A stretch of 64,000 bases of DNA from assembly GCF_003160695.1 (NCBI RefSeq), contig NZ_QGDD01000004.1:248001-312000 (forward strand). The letters run 5' to 3'. The position numbers were made by a program, and so were the translations under genes. Of this stretch, positions 33,618 to 42,172 are shown piece after piece; the first letter of the stretch is position 1; every line of letters starts with the position of its first letter. Under the pieces are notes generated by a model that was not told the origin of the DNA, did not search any database, and was given only the letters and a program-made list of their open reading frames with translations. The stretch is from Nocardioides silvaticus (lineage in GTDB: Bacteria; Actinomycetota; Actinomycetes; Propionibacteriales; Nocardioidaceae).

Positions 33618-34272
33618 CGAAGCGGACCCTCCAGGAGGCAGCCGTCATCACCGACAGCTGGGAGAGGGTGCCGTCGACCTGCAGGCCGGCGGCCAGTGCG
33701 ACGAGGAAGTCGTCGGCGCCACTGAAGACGCCGGAGAGGAGGTCGGCGGGCCCGGCAATCCCGTACGTCGTCGCGCCCTCGCCGAAGCGGCCGCGCTCTG
33801 AACCGTCGGGTCCGGTGGCTTCGACGACCAGGACGTCCGGGATGCCCGGGATCTCGCGAGTGGCCGCCCAGAACCGCGCGGCCGCATCCCGCCACGGGGC
33901 CATCGGGCGCCGGAGCGCACCGAGCAGCGCGGCCGCCAGCTCGGCGTCCCCCGTCGGCTCCTCCGTGGGCGCAAACCGGGCGTTGAGGTCGACCACGACC
34001 GACGCAGTCGGCTCCAGGAAGACACCGCTCGTCACCTCGACCACGTCGCCAGCGAGCGTGACCGTGGCTGCCTGCGGGGTGTCGTGCGATCGGACCGCCA
34101 CGGTGCCGAGGAACCCGGCCACCAGTTCGTCGCCGCCGTCGCGTGCGACGGCCGCCGCGTCGCGCAGCGTGCACCCGATCAGGCGCACCACGGGGGTGGC
34201 GTCCTCCTCGACGAGAATGCGGGTCACCTCCAGAGGCGGGGGCGGCGCCTCGATCGTCGTGCTCTCGGTCAT
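33610..34272 (-). CDS. Unrecognised protein at the head of the gamma-glutamylation operon
   Basis: A 220-residue acidic protein that I do not recognise. It has no membrane helix or signal peptide. A beta-rich N-terminal part (about 15-95; LEVTRILVEEDATPVVRLIG) is followed by a helical part and a C-terminal block GPADLLSGVFSGADDFLVAL that recalls SCP2-like lipid-binding domains, but weakly. ATG 34272 is preferred because GGAGGA lies eight bases upstream; an ATG at 34299 has no good site. It is the first gene after the divergent operator region and overlaps the GS-like gene by eight bases, so it should act with it, perhaps as a carrier or regulatory subunit. Confidence 0.7.
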   Translation of the reverse strand: MTESTTIEAPPPPLEVTRILVEEDATPVVRLIGCTLRDAAAVARDGGDELVAGFLGTVAVRSHDTPQAATVTLAGDVVEVTSGVFLEPTASVVVDLNARFAPTEEPTGDAELAAALLGALRRPMAPWRDAAARFWAATREIPGIPDVLVVEATGPDGSERGRFGEGATTYGIAGPADLLSGVFSGADDFLVALAAGLQVDGTLSQLSVMTAASWRVRFDV

Positions 34273-34310
34273 TGCTGGTCCTCCGGACTGGTCCGCCATC
34301 GTCGATCTTC

Positions 34311-34476
34311 TTAGTCACATGACTCGATCGTTTGACCATGATGGTGGGACGCGGACCACTTCTTGTCAACCACACGCCGCAAATCCCCACCCGGCACGCA
34401 GCTCGCAATCGGCTCCCCCTTGACGGCGCGTGATCACTGCCACAAACTTAGTCATCCGACACAATCAGATGACTAA
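34311..34476. promoter_or_regulatory. TetR-type operators in the 34.3-34.5 kb divergent promoter
   Basis: TTAGTCATC-N11-GATGACTAA (34448-34476) is a perfect 9-bp inverted repeat ending 16 bp before the BVMO start. TTAGTCA at 34311 forms AGTCA-CA-TGACT (34312-34323) before the leftward operon. With two copies at 25699-25802, five copies of the heptamer occur in the two divergent promoters of the cluster and none was noticed elsewhere. Confidence 0.7.
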
Positions 34477-34492
34477 CTCGAAGGACGCAGCG

Positions 34493-36016
34493 ATGAAGCA
34501 CGAGACGACCACCGAGACCGCCGACATCGTCGTCATCGGCGCCGGGCTCTCGGGCATCGGCGCGGCGAAGTACCTGACAGATGAGTTCCCCGACAAGAGA
34601 ATCCTGCTGCTGGAGGCCCGAGCTTCGATCGGAGGCACCTGGGACCTGTTCAAGTACCCGGGCATCCGGTCCGACGACGCCGTGCACCACTACGGCTTCG
34701 CCTTCAAGCCGTGGCTGCACGAGGACGCGATCGCCGAGGGCCACCTGATCATGGACTACCTGCACGAGACCATGACCGAGTTCGGACTCGACGAGATCCT
34801 GCGCCTGCGGCACAGGGTGACCGCCGCCGACTGGTCCAGCGAGCGCGCGGAGTGGACGCTGCAGGTCACCGCAATCGACGAGGCCGGCAACGAGACCCAC
34901 AAGACCATTCGCACCAGATTCGTCTTCAGCAGCACCGGCTACTACCGCTACGACGAGGGCTACGAGCCGCGGTTCGAGGGTCGTGAGGACTTCCAGGGCG
35001 ACATCCTGCACCCGCAGAACTGGCCCGAGGACTACGACTACAGCAGCAAGCGCGTCGTGATCATCGGCAGCGGCGCGACCGCCGTGACCATGCTCCCCGC
35101 GATGGTCAAGGGCGACAGCGCGGCAGCCCACGTCACCATGCTGCAGCGGACCCCGAGCTACATCGCATCCATCCCCCGGGTGGACAAGGTCGCCCACGCG
35201 CTCATGAAGGTCTTCGGCGTCGAGCGCGGCTACGCCCTGACGCGCCGCAAGAACATCTGGCGCGACCACTTCCTCGTCACGGTCATGAGCCGGTTCCCCA
35301 GGTTCGGGCGCTGGCTCGTCCGCAGCATGACGGCCAAGGAGCTGCCCAAGGGCTTCGACGTCGACGCCCACTTCTCGCCGCCGTACAACCCCTGGGACCA
35401 GCGCCTGTGCGCCACCCCGGACGGCGACTTCTTCCAGGCGATCCGCGAGGGGAGTGCCGACGTGGTGACCGACCAGATCGAGCGGATCACCAAGGACGGC
35501 ATCTTGTTGAAGTCCGGCCAGCACCTCGAGGCCGACCTCATCGTCACCGCCACCGGCCTCGCCCTGCAGATGCTCGGCGGCATCAAGCCGACCGTGGACG
35601 GGACCCTGGTCAACGTCGCCGACTCGGTGCTCTACCGCGGCGCCCTGATCTCCGGCGTCCCCAACTGGGCCATGATGCTCGGCTTCACGAAGGCGACCTG
35701 GACCCTGCGCATCCCCAATGTGACCCGCCTCGTTGCCGAGGTGATCCGCGAGATGGACCGCAAGGGCTTCGACACCGCACTGCCCGTCGCGCCGGAAGGC
35801 ATGCCCACCACGGACCTCTTCGACCTCTCGTCCGGCTACATGCAGCGGGCGAAGGACAAGCTCCCGCGCCAGGGCACCGGCCTGCCGTGGCAGATGCACA
35901 CGACGTTCGTCAGGGACAACCGGCTCTTCAAGGGACGGCTCATCCACGACGACATCAAGTTCTCGAATCGAGCCGCCGAGGCCCCGCACGTGGCCAGCGT
36001 GGAGGCAGCATCATGA
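34493..36016 (+). CDS. Baeyer-Villiger monooxygenase (EthA-like)
   Basis: A type I flavin monooxygenase of 507 residues. The FAD motif GAGLSGIGAAKYL is near the N-terminus, NADP motif GSGATAVTMLPAM in the middle, and the BVMO fingerprint F-x-G-x3-H-x3-W-P is present as FQGDILHPQNWP. GGTWDLFKYPGIRSD is typical of the EthA/cyclic-ketone branch. It inserts one oxygen next to a carbonyl, turning ketones into esters or lactones with NADPH and O2. ATG 34493 follows GAAGGACGCAGC; earlier starts lie inside the operator. It heads the rightward operon and its stop overlaps the esterase start, fitting ketone to ester to acid plus alcohol. Confidence 0.93.
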   Translation: MKHETTTETADIVVIGAGLSGIGAAKYLTDEFPDKRILLLEARASIGGTWDLFKYPGIRSDDAVHHYGFAFKPWLHEDAIAEGHLIMDYLHETMTEFGLDEILRLRHRVTAADWSSERAEWTLQVTAIDEAGNETHKTIRTRFVFSSTGYYRYDEGYEPRFEGREDFQGDILHPQNWPEDYDYSSKRVVIIGSGATAVTMLPAMVKGDSAAAHVTMLQRTPSYIASIPRVDKVAHALMKVFGVERGYALTRRKNIWRDHFLVTVMSRFPRFGRWLVRSMTAKELPKGFDVDAHFSPPYNPWDQRLCATPDGDFFQAIREGSADVVTDQIERITKDGILLKSGQHLEADLIVTATGLALQMLGGIKPTVDGTLVNVADSVLYRGALISGVPNWAMMLGFTKATWTLRIPNVTRLVAEVIREMDRKGFDTALPVAPEGMPTTDLFDLSSGYMQRAKDKLPRQGTGLPWQMHTTFVRDNRLFKGRLIHDDIKFSNRAAEAPHVASVEAAS

Positions 36017-37074
36017 GCGAGCCGCGCTTCACGGTCGCCCAGCGCCTGCAGCGGACCCTGCTGGTCCTTCTGAGCCGCCTGCCCGCGGGCCTGCAGCGGC
36101 TGCTGGCGAAGCCGCCGGTCAACAGAGCCGGCGACACCATGGCCCCGGATGTCGCGCTGCTGATGAAGCTCAGTGAGCCGGGTCCCGACTACAGCGACCT
36201 GCCACCCGCCGAGGCGCGGGCCACGACCGAGCATGACCTGCTCCTGTTCGCATCGCGTATCGGGGCCTGCGCCGTCGAGGAAGAGATCGAGGTCTCGCCA
36301 GAGGTCCAGCTCACCCGCTGCAGCAACGGCACCCCGTCGCGCGGGCTGATCCTCTTCTTCCACGGTGGCGGCTTCGTCATCGGCAGCCGGGCCAGCTACA
36401 CCGCACCCGCGCGCATGCTCGCGCACGGCACCGGGGCCGACGTCGTCTCGGTCGAGTACCGCGTGGCGCCGGAGGATCCGTTCCCGGCCGCCCAGGACGA
36501 CGCGGTCGTCGCCTGGCGGTACGTCGTGGAGCACGCCGCTGAGTGGGGGGTCGACCCGCAGCGCATCGTCGTCGCGGGCGAGAGCGCCGGGGGCAACATC
36601 GCCGCCGTACTGTGCCAGCAGCTGCGGGACGAGCAAGTGAAGCCGATGCTGCAGGTGCTCATCCAGCCGGTCACCGATCTTGTGGAACACCGCCCCTCCC
36701 AGGATGAGTTCGCGGGCTCTCCGGCGCTGTCGGCCAAGCAGATCGCCTGGTTCATCGACAACTACCTTCCGGAGGGCACCGACAAGGCGGACCCCCGCGT
36801 CTCGCCGCTCCGGGCGACCTCGCTGGAGGGCCTGCCGCCCGCGATCGTCAACCTGGCGGGCTTCGACCCGCTCCACGACGACGGCACGGCCTACGCCACC
36901 GCCCTCCTCGAGGCCGGCGTGCCCGTCGAGGTCACGCGCGAGGCAGGCCAGGTCCACGGCTACATCTCCTACACCGCGGTCAGCCCGAGCTGCCGGCAGG
37001 CGACCGAGCGACTCGTCGCCTCGGTCTCCGCTGCGCTCGACCGCGCCGACCACACCGTCACGAAGGCGAGCTGA
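36013..37074 (+). CDS. Alpha/beta hydrolase of the hormone-sensitive lipase family
   Basis: A 353-residue esterase. The oxyanion motif HGGGF and the nucleophile motif GESAGGN are intact; the acid and histidine are in GFDPLHDDG and GQVHGYISY. The family hydrolyses short acyl esters and lactones. Its ATG overlaps the BVMO stop (ATGA), the usual arrangement where the esterase hydrolyses the BVMO product. The C-terminal gene neighbour starts three bases later. Confidence 0.92.
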   Translation: MSEPRFTVAQRLQRTLLVLLSRLPAGLQRLLAKPPVNRAGDTMAPDVALLMKLSEPGPDYSDLPPAEARATTEHDLLLFASRIGACAVEEEIEVSPEVQLTRCSNGTPSRGLILFFHGGGFVIGSRASYTAPARMLAHGTGADVVSVEYRVAPEDPFPAAQDDAVVAWRYVVEHAAEWGVDPQRIVVAGESAGGNIAAVLCQQLRDEQVKPMLQVLIQPVTDLVEHRPSQDEFAGSPALSAKQIAWFIDNYLPEGTDKADPRVSPLRATSLEGLPPAIVNLAGFDPLHDDGTAYATALLEAGVPVEVTREAGQVHGYISYTAVSPSCRQATERLVASVSAALDRADHTVTKAS

Positions 37075-37076
37075 GC

Positions 37077-38444
37077 ATGGCCACCACACCCACCCCCCAC
37101 GTCCGCGAGGAGACCCACGAGGTCGTCGTCATCGGAGCCGGCATGGCCGGCCTGACGGCGGCCACCACCCTCGCCGGCCGCGACGTGGTCGTGCTCGAGG
37201 CGAGCGACCGCGCGGGCGGCCGGGTCGACACCGTTCGCCGGGGCGACTACTGGATCAACGTCGGCACCCAGTTCACCGAGGGCACCGGCCCGCTCATCGA
37301 TGCGTTGCACCGGCACCGGGTGCCGCTCGGCACCCTCGAGGGCAAGTCGGTCGCCCTCGCACTCGGTGGAAAGCACGTCGACACCTCGAACCCGTTCGCC
37401 CTCATGTTCAAGTCGAAGATGACGTGGCGCGACCGCTACGGACTCGCCCTGGTCGGCGCCCGGATCCTCGCGAACGTGCCGTTCCTGGAGATGGGTGAGA
37501 CCAACCGGTGGGCCAACCGGGTCCGCGCCAAGCTCGACCGCCGGCGTGCGGACTTCGTGCTCGAGGGCGTCTCGTCCGAGCTGACGCACGAGATGGTCCG
37601 GTCGTGGTCGGGGCAGTGGATGGGCTGCGAGCCCGAAGAGACCGCCGCGCGGCAGTTCGTCTTCTCCATGGGCATCCTGCTGACCGACCCCGAGAAGGCC
37701 GAACCTGACGCTGCCGCAGGGCGGCAACCAGACGCTCACCGACATCCTGGCCGAGGACCTCGGGGAGAGGATCCGGCTCAGCTCGCCGGTGAGCTCGGTC
37801 GAGTGGACCGACGACGGCGTCGTCGTCGACTACCAGGACGCCGCGGGGCCTGCCCGGATCGAGGCCCGCCGGGCCGTCGTCGCCGTCCCCGCCGACGTGG
37901 CCCTGAAGATCATGCCGGGGCTGCCGCCGGCGTACCGCACGGCTTTCGAGTCGATCCACTACGGCCGCTACGTGGTGGTGGGCTTCTTCACCCACGAGGA
38001 GGGCGAGCCGCAGCGCTGGGACGACTTCCTCGCCGTCTCGACCCCGGGGCGCTCGTTCCAGGCGATCTTCAACCACGCCGCCGCCGTACGCCGTGGGAAC
38101 GTGCGCCGGCCCGGCGGTGCGCTGGCCTGCTTCGCGGGTGGTGCCGAGGCCGACCGGCTCTTCGAGCTCAGCGACGAGGAGATCATCGCGCGATTCACCG
38201 CCGACCTGTTCGAGGTCTATCCGGAGCTCGAGGGCAAGGTCGACGCCGGCATCCTCCGACGCCACCCGCGCGTCGTGCCGTTCTGGGGACCTGGCGGTCG
38301 TGCGTCGCTCGAGACCCTCCAGCAGAGCCTGGGGCCGGTCCACCTCGCGGGCGACTACGCCCTCGACATGCCCTCCCTCGCCGATGCCGCCGCCTCCGGC
38401 GAGCTGGCCGCCCGGCGGGTGCTGGCGAGCCTGCCCCTGCTTGA
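37077..38444 (+). pseudogene. Flavin monoamine oxidase, frameshifted
   Basis: The frame starting at ATG 37077 encodes the FAD motif GAGMAGLTAATTLAGRDVVV and the ASDRAGGRVDTVRRGDYW block of flavin amine oxidases. Near 37700 the coding sense shifts (one extra or two missing bases) and continues as LTLPQGGNQTLTDILAEDLG to GPVHLAGDYALDMPSLADAA, the C-terminal FAD block. Near 38430 it must shift back by one base to reach the TGA at 38442, otherwise it runs on through the next gene. With both corrected the product is about 455 aa, full family length. Either a recent pseudogene or sequencing indels. It would oxidise an amine to an aldehyde or ketone. Confidence 0.8.
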
Positions 38445-38482
38445 CCGTCCACCCTGCCCCATCAGCAGCCCGAAAGGCGACC

Positions 38483-39715
38483 ATGACCCCCGCGCAGCAC
38501 CCCGTCCGCCAGGCCGACCGGCTCTACCACGACCTGCTCTCCCCCACCGAGACCCTCGACGTCCGGGAGCGGACGCGCAAGATCGCCACCGACGTGGTGG
38601 CCCCGGCCGCGCGCCAGATCGCCAACGGCGACGAGCGCGTCGAGGGGTTCCCGCGCGAGGTCTTCGACGGGCTCGCCGCGGCCGGCCTGTTCCGGGTGCC
38701 GTTCGCCGCCGAGGTGGGCGGCGAGGGCCTGGCCCACACGGTCACCGCCACCGCGGTCGCGATCGAGGAGCTGGCCTACTACTCGAGCTCCGTCGCCGCC
38801 GTCTTCGACGTCCACTGCATCCTCGCCGGCAACGCGCTGACCCACGGCACCGAGGCCCAGCAGCAACGGTGGCTGCGGCCGGTCGCCGAGGGCACCATGG
38901 TGGGGGCGTTCGCCACCACCGAGCCGCTCGCCTCCTCCGACCTGAGTCCGCAGGCGGTGCAGACGGTCGCCGTACGGCACGGCGACGCCTGGGTCCTCAA
39001 CGGCCACAAGCGCTGGATCTCGAACTCCCCGGTCGCCGGCTTCATCGCCACGCTGGCCCGCACTGAGGATCGGCTGTCCATGTTCATCGTGGACACCCAC
39101 CCTCCCCGGCGTGCGCGTCGGCGAGCCGGACCAGAAGATGGGCAACCGCGGCCAACTCACGGCCGACGTCTGGTTCGAGGACGTCGAGCTGTACGACGAC
39201 GCACTCCTCGGCGGCGAGCCGGGGCAGGGCCTCCGCCACGCGCTGGCCACGCTGACCCTCGGGCGGATCGGCATCGCGGCGGCCGGCGTCGGCATGGCGC
39301 AGGCGGCGTTCGACCACGCCGTCGGGCACCTGTCGACTCGGGAGGCGTTGGGAGGAAGCTGGCCGCCAACCAGCACTGGCAGTTCCTGATGGCCGAGCGG
39401 GCGACGGAGATCGAGAACGCCCGAAGCCTCTACCTCAAGGCGGCGCTGCGCCGCGACGCCGGCGAGGTGTTCCCCGAGCCGGAGGCATCGATGTCGAAGT
39501 TCTATGGCAGTCGCCTGGCGGTCGACATGGCGCGCGACGCCATCCAGGTGTTCGGCGGACTCGGCTTCGCCCGCGAGCTCAGCGCCGACAGCACCCCCGG
39601 ACCGGTCGAGGCGATCTACCGCGACAGCAAGATCGGCGAGATCTACGAAGGCGCCAACGAGATCCTCAAGTGGGTCGTGGCGCGCAACATCTTCGGCAAG
39701 GAGATCACCGGATGA
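38483..39715 (+). pseudogene. Acyl-CoA dehydrogenase family protein, frameshifted
   Basis: ATG 38483 (GAAAGG seven bases upstream) opens an acyl-CoA dehydrogenase: VVAPAARQIANGDERVEGFP, TTEPLASSDLSPQ and NGHKRWISNSPVAGF. At about 39095 the sense moves to another frame (VGEPDQKMGNRGQ) and near 39350 returns (GRKLAANQHWQFL), ending with the substrate/FAD block QVFGGLGFAREL and EIYEGANEILKWVVARN. The second shift fits loss of one base in GCGTTGGGAGG. The corrected length, about 410 aa, is normal. It would introduce a 2,3-double bond into the acyl-CoA formed by the ligases. Confidence 0.8.
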
Positions 39716-40531
39716 GCCTCTCCGGCCGCACCCTCCTCATGTCGGGCGGCAGCCGCGGGATCGGCCTGGCCATCGCGGTCGCGGCCGCCCGCCGCGGCGC
39801 GAACGTCGTCCTGCTGGCGAAGACCGACACCCCGCACCCGCGTCTGTCCGGGACCATCCACACCGCCGCCGCCGAGATCGAGGCAGCCGGCGGGCGCCCT
39901 TCCCGTCGTCGGCGACGTCCGCGACGAGGCGTCGGTCGAGGACGCCGTCGCGCTGGCCGTGGACCGGTTCGGCGGCATCGACATCGTCGTCAACAACGCC
40001 TCAGCGCTCGCCGTCGACGGCACCGAGACGCTGCCGATGAAGCGATTCGACCTGATGACCGCGATCCAGCTCCGCGGCACCTACCTGCTCACCGGCAAGG
40101 CGCTCCCGCACCTGCGCAAGGGGGCCAACCCGCACATCCTCTCGCTCAGCCCACCCCTCAACCTGTCCCCCGCCTGGCTGGGCGCGCACCCGGCGTACAC
40201 GATGGCCAAGTACGGAATGACGCTGCTGACGATGGGATGGGCGGCGGAGTACGCCGCGGACGGCGTGGCCGCCAACTCCCTGTGGCCGCAGACCTACATC
40301 GCCACTGACGCGGTGAAGAACATCCTCGGCGGCGATGCTGCTCTGAGCAGGTCCCGTTCACCCGAGATCGTGGCCGATGCCGCCGTCGCCATCCTCGAAA
40401 GGCCGGCAAGCGAGTGCACCGGCAACACGTTCCTGGACGTCGAGGTGCTCCGCGATGCCGGGGTCACCGATCTGTCGCCCTACGGCGGGACGGGTGAGCT
40501 CGAGTACGACATCTTCGTCGACCGTCCGTGA
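39712..40531 (+). pseudogene. Short-chain dehydrogenase, frameshifted
   Basis: ATG 39712 overlaps the preceding stop (ATGA). The cofactor loop GGSRGIGLAIAVAAARRG is followed by LLAKTDTPHPRLSGTIHTA, typical of the HSDL2/NAD-binding SDR subgroup. At about 39905 the sense shifts by one base into ALPVVGDVRDEASVEDAV and NNASALAVDGTE, then YTMAKYGM with the YxxxK catalytic pair, to the stop at 40529. Corrected length about 273 aa. This is the third consecutive gene with an indel. Confidence 0.8.
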
Positions 40532-40564
40532 AGACCGAACCAACGAACAAGCCTGAGGATCACC

Positions 40565-42163
40565 ATGCTGAACCTTGCCTCCCTGCTCGAGGACTCCGTC
40601 CGCGCCTACCCCGACCGCGATGCCGTCGTGCTCGGCCCGACCCGGCTGACCTACGCGCAGGTGGACGCCGCGGCCAACCAGGTGGCGAACCTGCTCGTGC
40701 AGCGCGGGATCGAGCGCGGCGACAAGGTCGCCCTGATGTGCCCGAACCTGCCGTACTTCCCGATCGTCTACTACGGCATCCTCAAGGCCGGTGCCGTCGT
40801 CGTGCCTCTCAACGTGCTGCTCAAGGGACGCGAGGTCGCCTACCACCTTGCTGACTCTGACGCGAAGGCGCTGTTCGCCTTCGAAGGCAGGGGAGAACTG
40901 CCGATCGGCGCCGAGGCGAAGGCCGGCTTCGACCAAGCAGACGCCTGCACGGAGCTCTTCCTCGTCACGGTCGATCCGGGCGCGCCCTCGCAGATGGACG
41001 GGGTCGAGACACTCGGCCAGGCCGTGGCGGGCCTGCCGACGACCTTCGCGACGGTGGCGACCGATGCCAACGACACCGCGGTCATCCTCTACACCTCCGG
41101 CACCACCGGCCAGCCGAAGGGCGCCGAGCTGCGCCACCGCAACATGCGCGACAACGCGCTGGTCAGCAGGGAGTTGTTCGGCTGCGACGCAGGTCGGCCG
41201 GACACCTACCTGTGCGTGCTGCCGCTCTTCCACTCCTTCGGCCAGACCGTCATCCAAAATGCCGGCTTCGCCTTCGGCGGCACCGTGGTGATGCTGCCGC
41301 GCTTCGAACCAGCCGCCGCGATCGACGCCATGCTCAAGGAGTCGGTGACGTTCTTCGCCGGGGTACCGACGATGTACTGGGGGCTGCTCGGTGCGCTCCG
41401 AGAGGACACCGACGTGCAGGCGCTGGCGAAGAACCTGCGCATGACGGTCGCCGGCGGGTCCGCACTACCCGTCGAGGTACACCGGGAGGTCGAGCAGCGC
41501 TTGGGCGTGTCGATCGCCGAGGGCTACGGCCTCTCCGAGACCTCCCCCGTCGCCTCGTTCGCACCGTACGGCGAGCCGCCGCGTCCCGGCTCCATCGGCA
41601 GGCCCATCCCCGGGGTCGAGATGAAGCTCATCGCACCCGACTCCTGGGCCGAGATCGAGTGGTCCCCCGACGCGATCGGCGAGATCGCCATCAGGGGCCA
41701 CAACGTGATGAAGGGTTACTACAAGCGCCCGGACGCGACCGCCGAGGTCATCGACAACGAGGGCTGGTTCCGCAGCGGCGACCTCGCGCGACGAGACGAT
41801 GAGGGCTACTACTACATCGTCGACCGGTCCAAGGACCTGATCATCAGGGGCGGCTTCAACGTCTACCCGCGTGAGATCGAAGAGGTTCTCCTGACGCATC
41901 CCGACATCAGCCTGACGGCAGTCGTCGGTGTCCCCCACGAGAGCCACGGCGAGCAGGTCAAGGCCTTCGTCATCCTCCAGCCCGGGTCCCGCCTCACCGA
42001 GGAGGAGCTCATCGCCTGGGCGAAGGCGCAGATGGCGTCGTACAAGTACCCGCGTCTCGTCGAGTTCGTCGACAGCCTGCCGATGACCGCCACCGGGAAG
42101 ATCCTCAAGCGCGAGCTGGTGCGAGGAACCTCGATGACCGCACCGCTGACCGCGGGCGCGTGA
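40565..42163 (+). CDS. Long-chain-type acyl-CoA ligase (AMP-forming)
   Basis: A 532-residue ANL ligase similar to FadD-type fatty acid-CoA ligases. Motifs: YTSGTTGQPKGAEL (A3), EGYGLSETSPV (A5), WFRSGDLARRDDEGYYYIVDR (A7-A8 hinge), FNVYPREIEEVL and the catalytic lysine in MTATGKILKREL. It starts 33 bp after the SDR stop. Together with the ligase at 29885 the cluster can activate two different acids, or the same acid in two branches. Confidence 0.94.
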   Translation: MLNLASLLEDSVRAYPDRDAVVLGPTRLTYAQVDAAANQVANLLVQRGIERGDKVALMCPNLPYFPIVYYGILKAGAVVVPLNVLLKGREVAYHLADSDAKALFAFEGRGELPIGAEAKAGFDQADACTELFLVTVDPGAPSQMDGVETLGQAVAGLPTTFATVATDANDTAVILYTSGTTGQPKGAELRHRNMRDNALVSRELFGCDAGRPDTYLCVLPLFHSFGQTVIQNAGFAFGGTVVMLPRFEPAAAIDAMLKESVTFFAGVPTMYWGLLGALREDTDVQALAKNLRMTVAGGSALPVEVHREVEQRLGVSIAEGYGLSETSPVASFAPYGEPPRPGSIGRPIPGVEMKLIAPDSWAEIEWSPDAIGEIAIRGHNVMKGYYKRPDATAEVIDNEGWFRSGDLARRDDEGYYYIVDRSKDLIIRGGFNVYPREIEEVLLTHPDISLTAVVGVPHESHGEQVKAFVILQPGSRLTEEELIAWAKAQMASYKYPRLVEFVDSLPMTATGKILKRELVRGTSMTAPLTAGA

Positions 42164-42172
42164 GACTGCTTC

